A DNA stretch of 64,000 nt from an uncultured Bacteroidia bacterium. GTDB lineage: Bacteria > Bacteroidota > Bacteroidia > Bacteroidales > F082. How positions within the stretch are numbered: position 1 is the first letter of the stretch; each line of letters opens with the position of its first letter. Shown here in pieces: positions 51,741 through 61,342 of this stretch. The notes under the pieces were generated by a model. The model saw only the letters and a program-made list of their open reading frames with translations. It ran no database searches and was not told the DNA's origin. Where the stretch lies: contig CADADR010000011.1 of NCBI GenBank assembly GCA_902786745.1, forward strand, positions 1 to 64,000, given 5' to 3'. The position numbers were made by a program, and so were the translations under genes.

Positions 51741-53894
51741 TTAAAGGTTGTCCTTAAAATACTGAGTAATCTTAGTAATCAAATGCGCCCTGTCCATGCC
51801 GTAGACGTTGTGGTCGTGGCCGGGATAGACAAAATAATCCAGTTGCTTGCCATTGTGGATGCAGTTCTCGACGAAGACGAGGCTGTGCTGCCACATCACC
51901 ACAGGGTCGGTAGTGCAGTGAATCATCAGGAGCTTGCCTTCTAGCTTGTCGGTCTTGTTTTCGAGGCTGGTCAGTTCGTAGCCTTCGGGGTTCTCTTGGG
52001 GCGTGTCCATGTAACGCTCGCCATACATAATCTCATAGTACTTCCAATCCAGCACGGGACCGCCTGCCACGCTCACCTTGAACACCTCGGGGTGGTTGAT
52101 CTTCAGCGAGGTCGACATGAAACCACCATAGCTCCAGCCGTCGCTGCCGATGCGGTCGGCATCGACGTAGGGGAGGGTCTTCAGCCAATTGATGCCCACC
52201 ATTTGGTCGCGCATCTCGAGTTGGCCGCACTGGCGGTGGATGCACTGCTCGAAGGCCTCGCCACGGTCGGCGGAGCCACGGTTGTCGAGGGTGAAGACGA
52301 GGAAGCCTTCCTGAGCGAGGTAGTTGAGGTAGATGCCAGCGCCTGCCGTCCATTCATCGGTGATGAGTTGGGCATGAGGGCCACCATATACATAAACGAT
52401 GACGGGATATTTCTTCGAAGCATCGAAGTTATAGGGCTTGATGAGGCGGGTATAGAGCGTCTGACCGTCTTCGGCTTTCAGCGTGCCGATGGTGGTCTCG
52501 CCAATGTTATAGTCTTTCAGCGGGTTCTCGGCTTGGTGCAGACGTTTCACAAACTTGCCATTGGCATCCATGATGTCCACGTTGTAAGGTACATCGGTGC
52601 TGGTGTAGAAATCGAGGAAATACTTTCCGTTGCCCGAAGGCACGATGTCGTGGGTGCCGTGTTCTTTGGTAAGTTGGGTCACCTTACCGCTCTTGATGTC
52701 CATCATGTAGCAGTGGCGTTCCAGCGGGCTGACCTCGGTGGAGCGGTAATAGATCTTGCTGCCATCTTTTGAGAAGCCGTTGAAGTCGGTGATGACGAAG
52801 TCGCCATGGGTGAGTTGCTTCACGGTCTTCTTGCTGATGGTGTAAAGATAGAGGTGATAGTAGCCGTCGCGCTGGGCCTTCCAGATGAACTGATCGGAGT
52901 TGTTGGGCAGGAAGTAAGCGGGACCTTGGGGTTCCACATATTGCTCGTCGCGGTCTTCGAAGATGGTTTGGATGAAGTCGCCCGAGATGGCGCTGTATTC
53001 GTTGAACTTCAGGTAGTTTTGCTCGCGGTTGAGCACGCCGATATAGATGCGCTTGTTGTCGGGGTTCCAAGTAATGGCGGTGAGGTATTGCTCGGCAGGT
53101 TCACCCGTCTTGACGACAACCTCTTTACCCGTGGCGATGTTGTAGATGTGCAGCGTCACTTGGTGGCTCGTCATGCCCGCCATGGGGTATTTGATGGGTT
53201 TGGCCGTGGCGATGCGCTCCGTGATGTCGACCAGGGGATAGTCGGTCACCATGCGCTCGTCCATGCTGTAATAGGCGAGTTGTTTGCCGTCGGGCGACCA
53301 AAAGATGCCACCGTTGATGGCGAATTCGTTACGGTGCACGCTCTGTCCGGCCACCACACCTTCAGGGTTGTCGGTGATTTGGATCTGTTTGTTACCTTTG
53401 GCCACATAGAGGTTGTTGTCGATGGTGTAAGCTACATTCAGCGTGGACTCACAGATATTCTGGTTTGCAACACCTGAGGGAATCGATGTGACGGCCTCAA
53501 TGCTTTTTTGCTTGATGTCCATCTTGTTGAGCGTGATTCCATTATCGCCCAAGGCATAGAAATAGGCTTGATAGTCGTTAATCCAGGTTAACTGGGGAAT
53601 GCGTGTCAGGTCGTTGACGCCTTCACCCTTGGTAAAGCCATTCAGCTCGTCGACGGTGAGGAAGGTGGCTTCTTTCTTGCTGCCAGGCATCATGGTAACG
53701 ATCTCTTTGTCCTTCACCTGCATCATGATCTCGGAGTTGCCGATCCATTTCAGTTGGTTGGGGCGTTGGGCATAGAGGCTGCGGTTGTTGTAGGAAGCGT
53801 CAGCAGGAGTGAACATCTTCTTTTCTTGTGCTTGGGCTGGCACGACAAAAGCCATGACGAGAGCCAGCGATAAGAGGGTCAGAATCTTCTTCAT
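51741..53894 (-). CDS. S9 family dipeptidyl-peptidase IV
   Basis: 717 aa from the ATG at 53894 (signal MKKILTLLSLALVMAFVVPAQAQ). The upstream open frame is excluded by the promoter box at 53922-53929. The N-terminal beta-propeller (about 35-440: WSPDGKQLAYYSMDERMV) is followed by an alpha/beta hydrolase domain with the nucleophile Ser588 (GWSYGG), Asp663 (TTDPVV) and a catalytic His near 695 (GHDHNV). It removes X-Pro dipeptides from peptides in the periplasm. It complements the M14 enzyme encoded convergently. No sorting domain. Confidence 0.93.
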   Translation of the reverse strand: MKKILTLLSLALVMAFVVPAQAQEKKMFTPADASYNNRSLYAQRPNQLKWIGNSEIMMQVKDKEIVTMMPGSKKEATFLTVDELNGFTKGEGVNDLTRIPQLTWINDYQAYFYALGDNGITLNKMDIKQKSIEAVTSIPSGVANQNICESTLNVAYTIDNNLYVAKGNKQIQITDNPEGVVAGQSVHRNEFAINGGIFWSPDGKQLAYYSMDERMVTDYPLVDITERIATAKPIKYPMAGMTSHQVTLHIYNIATGKEVVVKTGEPAEQYLTAITWNPDNKRIYIGVLNREQNYLKFNEYSAISGDFIQTIFEDRDEQYVEPQGPAYFLPNNSDQFIWKAQRDGYYHLYLYTISKKTVKQLTHGDFVITDFNGFSKDGSKIYYRSTEVSPLERHCYMMDIKSGKVTQLTKEHGTHDIVPSGNGKYFLDFYTSTDVPYNVDIMDANGKFVKRLHQAENPLKDYNIGETTIGTLKAEDGQTLYTRLIKPYNFDASKKYPVIVYVYGGPHAQLITDEWTAGAGIYLNYLAQEGFLVFTLDNRGSADRGEAFEQCIHRQCGQLEMRDQMVGINWLKTLPYVDADRIGSDGWSYGGFMSTSLKINHPEVFKVSVAGGPVLDWKYYEIMYGERYMDTPQENPEGYELTSLENKTDKLEGKLLMIHCTTDPVVMWQHSLVFVENCIHNGKQLDYFVYPGHDHNVYGMDRAHLITKITQYFKDNL

Positions 53895-53921
53895 TTTTCT
53901 TGTTGATTTTGATAATTGGCG

Positions 53922-53929
53922 CAAAAATA
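53922..53929 (-). promoter_or_regulatory. -7 promoter box (minus strand)
   Basis: TATTTTTG followed by C on the minus strand, 28 bp before the DPP-IV ATG. Confidence 0.68.
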
Positions 53930-53942
53930 AGGAATAAATCAA

Positions 53943-53950
53943 TATCTTTG
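53943..53950 (+). promoter_or_regulatory. -7 promoter box
   Basis: TATCTTTG, 20 bp before the ATG at 53971. It shows that the in-frame GTG at 53950 lies in the promoter and is not the start. Confidence 0.66.
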
Positions 53951-53970
53951 TGGCTTCAATCCGATTGCCC

Positions 53971-55599
53971 ATGAAAAAACGCAAAGTTCCACATACCTTT
54001 GTCATAGTTTTCTTTATCATCGTCATCGCGGCGGTGCTCACGTGGATTATCCCGCCGGGGAAATATGTCACGGAGCAGGTCGGGGATGAGACGGTGATGA
54101 CTTTTCATTATTTGGATGAGTTGAACGAAGGCGGCCCTTCGACAGGCTCAGGGACCGCCGAATTCCATGCGGAGCCACAGACTTGGCAGGTTTTTTCGGC
54201 GTTCTACAAGGGCTTCGTCAAGCAAGGCAACATCATTGTCTTTATCTTAATCATCGGTGGCGCTTTTTGGATCATGAACAAAAGCAAGGCCATCGATATG
54301 GGCATCATGTCGTTCCTGAAGTTCACCAAACGCCTCGAACGCTGGAAGTTAATGCGCAAGATAGGAGTAAATAATGTTGTTATCATCCTCATTATGCTGT
54401 TGTTCAGCCTCTTTGGGAGCGTGTTCGGCATGAGTGAGGAGACCATTGCCTTTGCTTTGATAATCATTCCTTTGGCGGTCTCAATGGGCTACGACAGCAT
54501 CGTGGGTCTCTGCATGGTGTATGTGGCAGCACACATCGGCTTCTCGGGTGCCATGCTCAACCCCTTCACCATCGGCATCGCACAGGGCATCGCCGGCATC
54601 CCGCTCTTCACGGGCATTGGCTACCGTGCCATCTGCTGGGCTATCTTGACGGTGGTGGGTATCATCTTCGTGCTGTGGTATGCCAACAAAGTGAAGAAAA
54701 ACCCGCAGTCGTCCATCATGTATGAGGACGACGCCTACTGGCGCAAGTCGGCGGAGGTGAAGGAAGAGGAACTGGAACGTTACACGCCTCGCAAGGCTTG
54801 GTGGGTCTTCGCCTTCTTGACCGCAGTATTAATCGTGTTCTCGGTGCTTTACCCGATGACCACCTTGAAGATCGGTAACAACGAGACCACGCTGCCTTTG
54901 CTTCCTATTGGCACGGCAATATTTGTCCTGTTGAGTGTCATCACCCTTCGCAAAACGGTGCATTATTTCGTGTTGACCCTGCTCTTCGCCACGGTGTATT
55001 TCTTGGTGGTCGGCGTGTTGGGCTACGAGTGGTACATCATGGAGATTGCCTCGTTGTTCTTGGTGCTCGGCATCGCCAGCGGTTTGGCTGTCGACAAGAG
55101 TGCCAGCGACATCGCGAAGCTCTTCCTCGAAGGCATGGGCGACATCCTCTCGGCGGCAGTCATCGTGGGCTTGGCTGGCGGCATCGTCATCATCCTTCAG
55201 GATGGTGGCATCATCGACACCATCCTTTACGGCCTCTCCAAGTCGATGGGCAACATGGGCAAGATTGCTTCGGCGGAGATCATGTATGCCATTCAGACCT
55301 TGATTAATATTGTCATCCCGAGTGGTTCGGCCAAGGCTGCCATCACTATGCCCATCATGGCGCCTTTCAGCGACCTGATCGGTATCTCGCGTCAGGCCAC
55401 GGTAGTGGCCTTCCAGTTTGGTGATGGCTTCACCAACATGATTACGCCCACCAGTGGGGTATTGATGGCCGCCCTAGGCGTGGCCCGCATCCCGTGGGAG
55501 AAATGGGTGCGTTTCATCTGGAAGTTCATCCTCGTGCTGATCGTTTTGGGTGCCTTGCTGCTAATACCCACCGTGACTATGAAGCTGGCGGGGTTTTGA
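53971..55599 (+). CDS. YfcC-family membrane transporter
   Basis: 543 aa from the ATG at 53971, with about 12 membrane segments. Opening KKRKVPHTFVIVFFII then ILTWIIPPGKYV is typical of YfcC/ArcD-like carriers. FGSVFGMSEETIAFALI, GFSGAMLNPFTIGIAQGIAG and VIPSGSAKAAITMPIMAP are family motifs with helix-breaking turns. Family members carry arginine/ornithine, C4-dicarboxylates or peptides; the substrate here is open. The first outer loop (residues about 53-64) has repeat B in frame ([10 protein letters not shown]). The adjacent peptidase suggests amino-acid or peptide traffic, an inference only. Confidence 0.88.
   Translation: MKKRKVPHTFVIVFFIIVIAAVLTWIIPPGKYVTEQVGDETVMTFHYLDELNEGGPSTGSGTAEFHAEPQTWQVFSAFYKGFVKQGNIIVFILIIGGAFWIMNKSKAIDMGIMSFLKFTKRLERWKLMRKIGVNNVVIILIMLLFSLFGSVFGMSEETIAFALIIIPLAVSMGYDSIVGLCMVYVAAHIGFSGAMLNPFTIGIAQGIAGIPLFTGIGYRAICWAILTVVGIIFVLWYANKVKKNPQSSIMYEDDAYWRKSAEVKEEELERYTPRKAWWVFAFLTAVLIVFSVLYPMTTLKIGNNETTLPLLPIGTAIFVLLSVITLRKTVHYFVLTLLFATVYFLVVGVLGYEWYIMEIASLFLVLGIASGLAVDKSASDIAKLFLEGMGDILSAAVIVGLAGGIVIILQDGGIIDTILYGLSKSMGNMGKIASAEIMYAIQTLINIVIPSGSAKAAITMPIMAPFSDLIGISRQATVVAFQFGDGFTNMITPTSGVLMAALGVARIPWEKWVRFIWKFILVLIVLGALLLIPTVTMKLAGF
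54133..54156. repeat. Repeat B, canonical 24-bp copy, in a transporter loop
   Basis: GGCCCTTCGACAGG followed by CTCAGGGACC, an imperfect palindrome. It encodes GPSTGSGT. Confidence 0.88.
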
Positions 55600-55703
55600 A
55601 ATTAATCCAATGTCTCTTGCGGTTTGGGAAAAAAGCCTCCACATACTAGGCATAAACAATGTATAAAAACGCTGGCCTGCGCACTATAAAACAATCTTTT
55701 TTG

Positions 55704-55711
55704 TAATTTTG
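55704..55711 (+). promoter_or_regulatory. -7 promoter box
   Basis: TAATTTTG followed by C. It leaves a leader of about 100 nt before the ATG at 55814. Nothing else is recognised in 55600-55813. Confidence 0.6.
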
Positions 55712-55813
55712 CAATGTCGTTATCATCTGGTTCTGTTCAATGGACTTCGGCGGAATCGGATGAAACGTCGCGAAAATGTCAAAAAGGAGTCCCGTTTATT
55801 TATATGAATTTAT

Positions 55814-57136
55814 ATGAAACAGTATCGTAAATTATTAGCGCTTATGCTCTTACTAATAGTAAGTGGCGGCGTATTTGCACAGGATCTTTTCGACAAGGCA
55901 AAGTTGGATAATTACTTTGATATACTTGAAGAAAACAACAAGTTTATGGGAAGTGTTGCCGTCACGAAGAACGGGGAGATTATCTACACAAAAACAGTCG
56001 GCTTCGCTGAGGTCGAAAACAATGTAAAAGCAACTGAAAAATCCAAATATAGAATTGGTTCCGCCTCGAAATCGTTTACAGCGGTTCTGGTTTTAAAGGC
56101 GGTTGAAGAAAAGAAAATAGACCTTGACCAAACGATTGACAAATGGTTTCCGACAATCGCAAATTCACAGAAAATAACAGTAAGGCATTTGCTAAGCCAT
56201 AGGAGCGGAATACACGATTTTACACACAACGATGACTATCTGACCTGGTGCACCCAGCCTAAGACAGAAAAAGAAATGCTTGGAATTATTGAGAACGGCG
56301 GCAGCGACTTCGAACCCGACAGCACGGCAGACTACAGCAATTCGAACTATGTGCTGTTGTCATACATGCTTGAAAAGGTTTTCTCGAAACCCTATTCCGA
56401 CCTGTTGCAGGAATACATTGTCGAACCAATTGGTTTGGTTGACACATACGTTTTTGGCAAAACCAATCCTAACGACAACGAATGCCGATCGTATCGCTTC
56501 TTGGGTTCTTGGGTGGTTGAAAACGAAACGGACTGCACTGTTCCGATGGGGGCAGGTGCAATAGTGTCAACGCCGACCGACTTGACAAAATTCGCAGACG
56601 CTTTGTTTGGTGGAAGGCTTCTGACGAATGAAAGTCTCGAAATCATGAAAACCATCAAGGGCGAATATGGTCTCGGGCTGTTCGAGATTCCTTTTGGCGA
56701 TAACATTGGTTTAGGACACACGGGTGCAATAGATGGTTTTGTTTCTGTTTATTCGCATTATGCAGATGGAAATGTTTCGTATGCCTTGACTTCTAACGGG
56801 CTTAATTTTAAACTCGGAGATATTAAAAAGGCGGTTTTAGGCGCAGTTTACGGCAAACCTTTTGAGTTGCCGGAATTCTATAATGTCGCTTCGGAGGACT
56901 TGGACATTTATTTAGGCGTGTATGTTTCCACGGAACTCGGTTTGGATATTATTGTAACAAAAGAAGGAAACACATTGATTGCGCAGATTGGCGATGATGT
57001 TTTTGCGTTTGAAGCAGTTGACAAGGACAAATTTAAGTATGACCCGATAGAGGCAACATTTGAATTTGATCCGGAAAAGAACACAATGACTTTATTTCAA
57101 TATGGAGTAGAAATAGTTTTTCAAAAGAAAAAATAG
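55814..57136 (+). CDS. Beta-lactamase-family serine hydrolase
   Basis: 440 aa. Signal MKQYRKLLALMLLLIVSGGVFAQ. Class C/PBP4-type fold with SxxK at Ser83-Lys86 (GSASKSFTA), YSN at 174-176 and the third motif HTG in GHTGAIDGF. A C-terminal lipocalin-like strand domain (about 350-440) follows. Members include esterases, D-aminopeptidases and peptidases; true antibiotic resistance should not be assumed. The gene is visibly more AT-rich than its neighbours, with many AAA, AAT and TTT codons, which may point to later acquisition. Confidence 0.85.
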   Translation: MKQYRKLLALMLLLIVSGGVFAQDLFDKAKLDNYFDILEENNKFMGSVAVTKNGEIIYTKTVGFAEVENNVKATEKSKYRIGSASKSFTAVLVLKAVEEKKIDLDQTIDKWFPTIANSQKITVRHLLSHRSGIHDFTHNDDYLTWCTQPKTEKEMLGIIENGGSDFEPDSTADYSNSNYVLLSYMLEKVFSKPYSDLLQEYIVEPIGLVDTYVFGKTNPNDNECRSYRFLGSWVVENETDCTVPMGAGAIVSTPTDLTKFADALFGGRLLTNESLEIMKTIKGEYGLGLFEIPFGDNIGLGHTGAIDGFVSVYSHYADGNVSYALTSNGLNFKLGDIKKAVLGAVYGKPFELPEFYNVASEDLDIYLGVYVSTELGLDIIVTKEGNTLIAQIGDDVFAFEAVDKDKFKYDPIEATFEFDPEKNTMTLFQYGVEIVFQKKK

Positions 57137-57191
57137 TTTTCCTGTGAGTCGGACCTGTTTGGCTGGTTCGGCCGACATGGGGGAGGACTCC

Positions 57192-57225
57192 AACCGAGAC
57201 GATCATTCGCCGTTTCGGTTTTTTT
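57192..57225 (+). terminator. Intrinsic terminator
   Basis: CCGAGACG (57194-57201) pairs with CGTTTCGG (57211-57218), followed by seven T. A further inverted repeat GTCGG...CCGAC lies just upstream. Confidence 0.82.
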
Positions 57226-57272
57226 GTGTATTTTGCCATGATCGATTCCGAGAATAAAGGTTGTCTATTGCC

Positions 57273-59516
57273 ATGAAGCGTCTTCTTTTCATTATCCCCT
57301 TATTCATGTTTTGCGGTTGCCAAAAGCAGTTCCCCCAGCCGCAGTGGAACCTCACCCACACTGCTCCCGCCCAGATCTGGGAGGAGTGCTTCCCCCTAGG
57401 CAACGGCCACCTTGGCATGATGCCCGACGGTGGGGTGGAGCAGGAGACCATCGTGCTGAACGACATCACTTTATGGAGCGGCGCACCGAGTGACGACAGT
57501 AATCCCTTGGCCTTGCAATCGCTTCCGGAGATTCAACGCTTGTTGAAGGAAGGCAGGAACGACGAAGCCCAAAATCTGATGTACGAGACCTTTGTCTGCG
57601 GCGGAGAAGGTTCGGGCCACGGCCACGGCGCTAAAGTACCTTTTGGTTGCTACCAGACTTTGGGCAATATGACCATCGAATATCAATATCCAAATTCGGA
57701 TTCCGTAATCAATTATAGGCGAACGCATTGCCTCAATGATGCCATCCATAAGGTTTCTTTCGATAAAGGCGATCAACATTTCGAACGAGAGTCTTTTATC
57801 TCCCGTGTGGATGATGTGGCAGTAATAAAAGTTAAGGTCCCTGAGCCTGTCGAATCAAAGGTCCCTGAGCCTGTCGAAGGGCCGACTATAAAAGTAAACC
57901 TCTCCCGTCCCGAAAAAGCCGAAGTTTTCACCTATGCTGACAGTGTTATTATGTTCGGTCAGCTGGACAGCAACGTAGAAGGCGTGGAAGGGATGCATTA
58001 CTACGCCAAAGCACAAACGGTCACCAAGGATAATGAAACAATAATCTATTTCTGTGCCGCCACCGATTTCATGTGCGATGACCCCGAAGTATATGTCAAC
58101 GAGCATCTGCAAAAGGCCATCGCGAAAGGCTTTGATGCCGTGAAAAACGATCATCTGAAAGCCCATCATGAGCTGTTTGACCGCGTGGAGTTGGTGATTG
58201 GCGACCCAAAAGAAAAACAAGACCTGACCTTGGAAGACCATTGGAAAGACTTCCTCGTCAATGACGACCCTTGGCTGCCTACCTGTTATTTCCATTACGG
58301 GCGTTACCTACTCATCAGCTCCACCCGCGAGGATTTGTTGCCACCCAACCTGCAAGGACTGTGGGCTAACACCATCCAAACCCCATGGAACGGCGACTAC
58401 CACCTGAATATCAATGTGGAGATGAACCACTGGCCCTGTGAGGTGTGCAACCTCTCGGAACTGCACCTGCCATTAATTCACTTTGCCGAAGGGCTGATGC
58501 CGTCAGGACAAAAGACAGCGCAGTCGTTCTACGGTGCCCGAGGCTGGACCGCTCATGTGGTCTGCAACCCATGGGGCTTTACTGCCCCCGGCGAGCATCC
58601 ATCGTGGGGTGCTACCAACACGGGCGGAGCCTGGCTGGCCTTGCACGCATGGCAGCATTTTGAGTTCACGCAAGACACTGCATTCTTGAAAGAAGCCTAT
58701 CCATTAATGAAAGAGGCGGCACGGTTTTTCCTCGATGCGATGATAGAGGAGCCCGAGCACGGCTGGCTGGTCACCGCCCCGACCACCTCGCCCGAAAATG
58801 CCTTTTACCTCAACGATAGCACACCCGTCAGTGTGTGCATGGGCAGCTCGATGGATGTACAGATTGTCAGCGAGCTGTACGATGCGGTTTGTCAGTCGGC
58901 AGACGTCTTGGGCATCGATGAGGCTTTTTCCGACAGTCTCCGCGACGCCAAATCCCATTTTCCACCCATGCAGGTCAGCGAGCAGGGCTATTTGCAGGAA
59001 TGGCTGAAAGACTACAAGGAAGTGGAACCGCAGCACCGCCATGTGTCGCATCTCTTTGGCTTGTATCCTGGCACGATGCTAACGCAGTCCAAAACGCCAG
59101 AGTTAATGGATGCCTGCCGCGAAACCTTGCGTCGCCGTGGCGATGAAGGCACAGGCTGGTCAAGAGCATGGAAGATCTGCTTCTGGGCACGCCTTCATGA
59201 TGGCGATCATGCCTATCAGCTTTTGAGGAACCTGCTCGAACCAGCAGTCCATCTTGACGGAAGCCATTCAGCAGGCACCTATCCCAACCTCTTCTGCGCC
59301 CATCCGCCTTTCCAGATCGACGGCAACTTCGGCGGCACGGCCGGCATAGCTGAGATGCTTTTGCAGAGCCATGATGGCGAAATCGAATTGCTTCCAGCCC
59401 TGCCATCGGTATGGAGGGACGGCCATTTCAAAGGACTTTGCGCCCGTGGTGGCAAGGTGGTTGAATGCACTTGGAAAGATGGGAAAGTCACGCATTATGC
59501 TGTGACTTCGCGGTGA
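57273..59516 (+). CDS. GH95 alpha-L-fucosidase (lipoprotein)
   Basis: 747 aa from the ATG at 57273; a lipobox follows (MFCGC, about Cys15). It hydrolyses alpha-1,2-fucosyl links of mucin and milk glycans by inversion. N-terminal beta domain ([11 protein letters not shown]); (alpha/alpha)6 barrel with the Asn pair in [11 protein letters not shown], Glu in SPENAFYL and Asp in [15 protein letters not shown], all conserved catalytic positions. Residues about 188-204 ([17 protein letters not shown]) come from two tandem copies of repeat B read in the reverse orientation, in the N-terminal domain. The 3' end overlaps the MATE gene by 29 bp. Confidence 0.93.
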   Translation: MKRLLFIIPLFMFCGCQKQFPQPQWNLTHTAPAQIWEECFPLGNGHLGMMPDGGVEQETIVLNDITLWSGAPSDDSNPLALQSLPEIQRLLKEGRNDEAQNLMYETFVCGGEGSGHGHGAKVPFGCYQTLGNMTIEYQYPNSDSVINYRRTHCLNDAIHKVSFDKGDQHFERESFISRVDDVAVIKVKVPEPVESKVPEPVEGPTIKVNLSRPEKAEVFTYADSVIMFGQLDSNVEGVEGMHYYAKAQTVTKDNETIIYFCAATDFMCDDPEVYVNEHLQKAIAKGFDAVKNDHLKAHHELFDRVELVIGDPKEKQDLTLEDHWKDFLVNDDPWLPTCYFHYGRYLLISSTREDLLPPNLQGLWANTIQTPWNGDYHLNINVEMNHWPCEVCNLSELHLPLIHFAEGLMPSGQKTAQSFYGARGWTAHVVCNPWGFTAPGEHPSWGATNTGGAWLALHAWQHFEFTQDTAFLKEAYPLMKEAARFFLDAMIEEPEHGWLVTAPTTSPENAFYLNDSTPVSVCMGSSMDVQIVSELYDAVCQSADVLGIDEAFSDSLRDAKSHFPPMQVSEQGYLQEWLKDYKEVEPQHRHVSHLFGLYPGTMLTQSKTPELMDACRETLRRRGDEGTGWSRAWKICFWARLHDGDHAYQLLRNLLEPAVHLDGSHSAGTYPNLFCAHPPFQIDGNFGGTAGIAEMLLQSHDGEIELLPALPSVWRDGHFKGLCARGGKVVECTWKDGKVTHYAVTSR
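57836..57883. repeat. Repeat B, two tandem inverted copies inside CDS
   Basis: GGTCCCTGAGCCTGTCGAA at 57836 and again from 57860, the second ending GGGCC. Encodes [15 protein letters not shown]. Confidence 0.88.
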
Positions 59517-60879
59517 GCACTCTGTAGATCCAAATAGCAAACGGCAACGAGGTCAAGAAGGTGCAGATGTCGGCGACGGCTTGTGCGGCTTCGAGACCTG
59601 TGATGCCCCAAAGCCATGACATGATGAAGACCGCGGGCAGGAAATACAAGCCCTGACGGCACATCGAGAGCAAGGTGGCCTGCCAGGTGTAACCTATGTT
59701 TTGGAACAGCATGTTGGTCGCAGTGCACATGCCCATCAGCGGGAAGGCGACGCACTGCCAACGCAAGGCCTGACTGCCCACGCGGATGAGCTCGGGGTCT
59801 TCGCCACGGAACCAAGAGATGATGTCGGGAGCGAAGATATAGACGACGGTCCCTAGGACTATCAGAAATGCCGTTGTGATTGTAATGCAAAACATATAGC
59901 TCTCCTTGACACGCGCATAGAGTTTGGCGCCGTAGTTATAGCCGCACACGGGTTGGAAGCCTTGCCCAAACCCGATGACGATGGCAAAGCAGAACAATGT
60001 GATGCGCGAAACAATGGTAAAAGCCGCCACCGTGGAGGCTTCGTTGCCAGGCAAGGCATAATGCACCGCCATGCGGTTGAGGCTGATGGTGGCCACCACC
60101 GACAAGGCTTGTCGCGCCAATGAAGGCAAACCGCCACGCGTGATTTCCTTGTAATAGTATAAGGTAGGAGAGAAGTTCTTCGGTTTGATATGCACATTGC
60201 CAGGTCGCGAAGTGCCCCAAAGCAACACACACCAGCCGAAGCATTGGCTCACCGCTGTGGCCAACGAAGCCCCGCTGACCCCCATGTCAAGCACGAAGAT
60301 GAAGATGGGGTCGAGGATGATGTTGAGGATGGCACCTGAGGCGATGCCAATCATGCCGAAACGGGCGTTGCCTTGCAGTCGCAACTGGTTGTTGAGCGTC
60401 AGCGACGACATCATGAAAGGTGTGGCAAGCAGGATGAACCGCAGGTAGTCGTTGGCATAGGGAAGGATGCTCTCGGTGGCGCCCATGGCTCGCGACAAGG
60501 GTGAGATGAAGATCATGCAAATGAGGCCTGCAATGGCACCCAAAATCAAGGGGGAGAAGAATCCCGTGGCAGCCATACGCCCTGCGTTCTGTCCCTGTTT
60601 GGCACCCAAGGCACGCGAAATGTAATTGCCCGAGCCATGCCCAAAGAAGAACCCGCAGGCATTGATGAAGGCCATATAGGCAAAGGAGACGCCCACACCT
60701 GCCACTGCCTCGGTGCTCAAATGACCCACATAAAACGAGTCCACCATATTGTAAATGGTGGTCACGAGCATGCTGATGATGGTCGGCACGGCCATCTTGA
60801 GGATCAGCCGCCTGACGGGCTGTTCCGTCATCATCTTATACCGCTCGTTGATCTTCCGCTCGTCGTTGATGTTGGACAT
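59488..60879 (-). CDS. MATE-family multidrug/metabolite exporter
   Basis: 463 aa from the ATG at 60879, with about 12 membrane helices. Opening [23 protein letters not shown] split by helix 1, then [13 protein letters not shown], is the signature of DinF/NorM-like MATE proteins. [14 protein letters not shown] and the second-half repeat [18 protein letters not shown] are family motifs. It exports cations by Na+ or H+ antiport; the substrate is unknown. The last 29 bp overlap the convergent GH95 gene. Confidence 0.93.
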   Translation of the reverse strand: MSNINDERKINERYKMMTEQPVRRLILKMAVPTIISMLVTTIYNMVDSFYVGHLSTEAVAGVGVSFAYMAFINACGFFFGHGSGNYISRALGAKQGQNAGRMAATGFFSPLILGAIAGLICMIFISPLSRAMGATESILPYANDYLRFILLATPFMMSSLTLNNQLRLQGNARFGMIGIASGAILNIILDPIFIFVLDMGVSGASLATAVSQCFGWCVLLWGTSRPGNVHIKPKNFSPTLYYYKEITRGGLPSLARQALSVVATISLNRMAVHYALPGNEASTVAAFTIVSRITLFCFAIVIGFGQGFQPVCGYNYGAKLYARVKESYMFCITITTAFLIVLGTVVYIFAPDIISWFRGEDPELIRVGSQALRWQCVAFPLMGMCTATNMLFQNIGYTWQATLLSMCRQGLYFLPAVFIMSWLWGITGLEAAQAVADICTFLTSLPFAIWIYRVLTAKSQHNA

Positions 60880-60897
60880 AATGATTGAATTCGAGCG

Positions 60898-60905
60898 CAA
60901 AGATA
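60898..60905 (-). promoter_or_regulatory. -7 promoter box (minus strand)
   Basis: TATCTTTG followed by C on the minus strand, 19 bp before the MATE ATG. Confidence 0.66.
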
Positions 60906-60922
60906 AGCCCTTTTTGTGTCAC

Positions 60923-60979
60923 TTTGTCACCCCGACTGACAAAACCCTGCCATTTTCCACTTTGGCACGAATTATGACA
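60923..60979 (+). promoter_or_regulatory. Candidate heat-shock operator upstream of groES
   Basis: Two inverted repeats lie end to end. The first is TTTGTCA (60923-60929), 7 bp, TGACAAA (60937-60943). The second is TGCCA (60948-60952), 10 bp, TGGCA (60963-60967). A further TGACA half-site is at 60975-60979. There is no TAnnTTTG box nearby and no CIRCE element. TGGCACG resembles the -24 half of a sigma-54 promoter, but the -12 GC is replaced by GA. Confidence 0.5.
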
Positions 60980-60993
60980 AACAAACGCCGTCT

Positions 60994-61019
60994 GTACGGG
61001 CGACCCTGCGTGGTCGCCC
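60994..61019. repeat. Palindromic element in the groES leader
   Basis: GTAC then GGGCGACC (60998-61005), loop CTGCGT, GGTCGCCC (61012-61019). It belongs to the general class of short GTA-started palindromes found across the window. It should form a stable mRNA hairpin about 40 nt before groES. Confidence 0.8.
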
Positions 61020-61057
61020 TCAAAAACGACAAAACAATCATTAAAACATTACATATT

Positions 61058-61336
61058 ATGGCAAAATTAGCAATCAAACCTCTGGCCGACCGCGTGGTCA
61101 TCGAGCCCGCAGCAGCCGAACAGAAAACCGCTAGCGGTATCATCATCCCCGACACCGCCAAAGAGAAACCCCAACAAGGTAAAGTAGTCGCCGTAGGTCC
61201 CGGCACCAAGGACAACGCCATGACCCTGAAGGTCGGCGATAATGTCATCTATGGCAAATACGCTGGCACCGAGTTCCACCTCGACGGCAAGGATTATATG
61301 ATCATGCGTGAATCTGATGTCATTGCTATCATCTAA
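61058..61336 (+). CDS. groES: Co-chaperonin GroES
   Basis: 92 aa from the ATG at 61058 ([17 protein letters not shown]). It caps the GroEL folding chamber. The mobile loop [14 protein letters not shown] (21-34) and [10 protein letters not shown] are standard. An open frame reaches further upstream, but it covers the operator region and is not conserved. First gene of the groESL operon. Confidence 0.97.
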   Translation: MAKLAIKPLADRVVIEPAAAEQKTASGIIIPDTAKEKPQQGKVVAVGPGTKDNAMTLKVGDNVIYGKYAGTEFHLDGKDYMIMRESDVIAII

Positions 61337-61342
61337 TCTATT

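Noticed and set aside
55814..57136. Antibiotic-resistance beta-lactamase
   Set aside because: The motifs fit the broad serine beta-lactamase-like hydrolase family with a C-terminal strand domain. Nothing points to a resistance enzyme.
60955..60985. Sigma-54 promoter for groES
   Set aside because: TGGCACG fits the -24 element, but the -12 GC is GA, and no enhancer-binding regulator is nearby.
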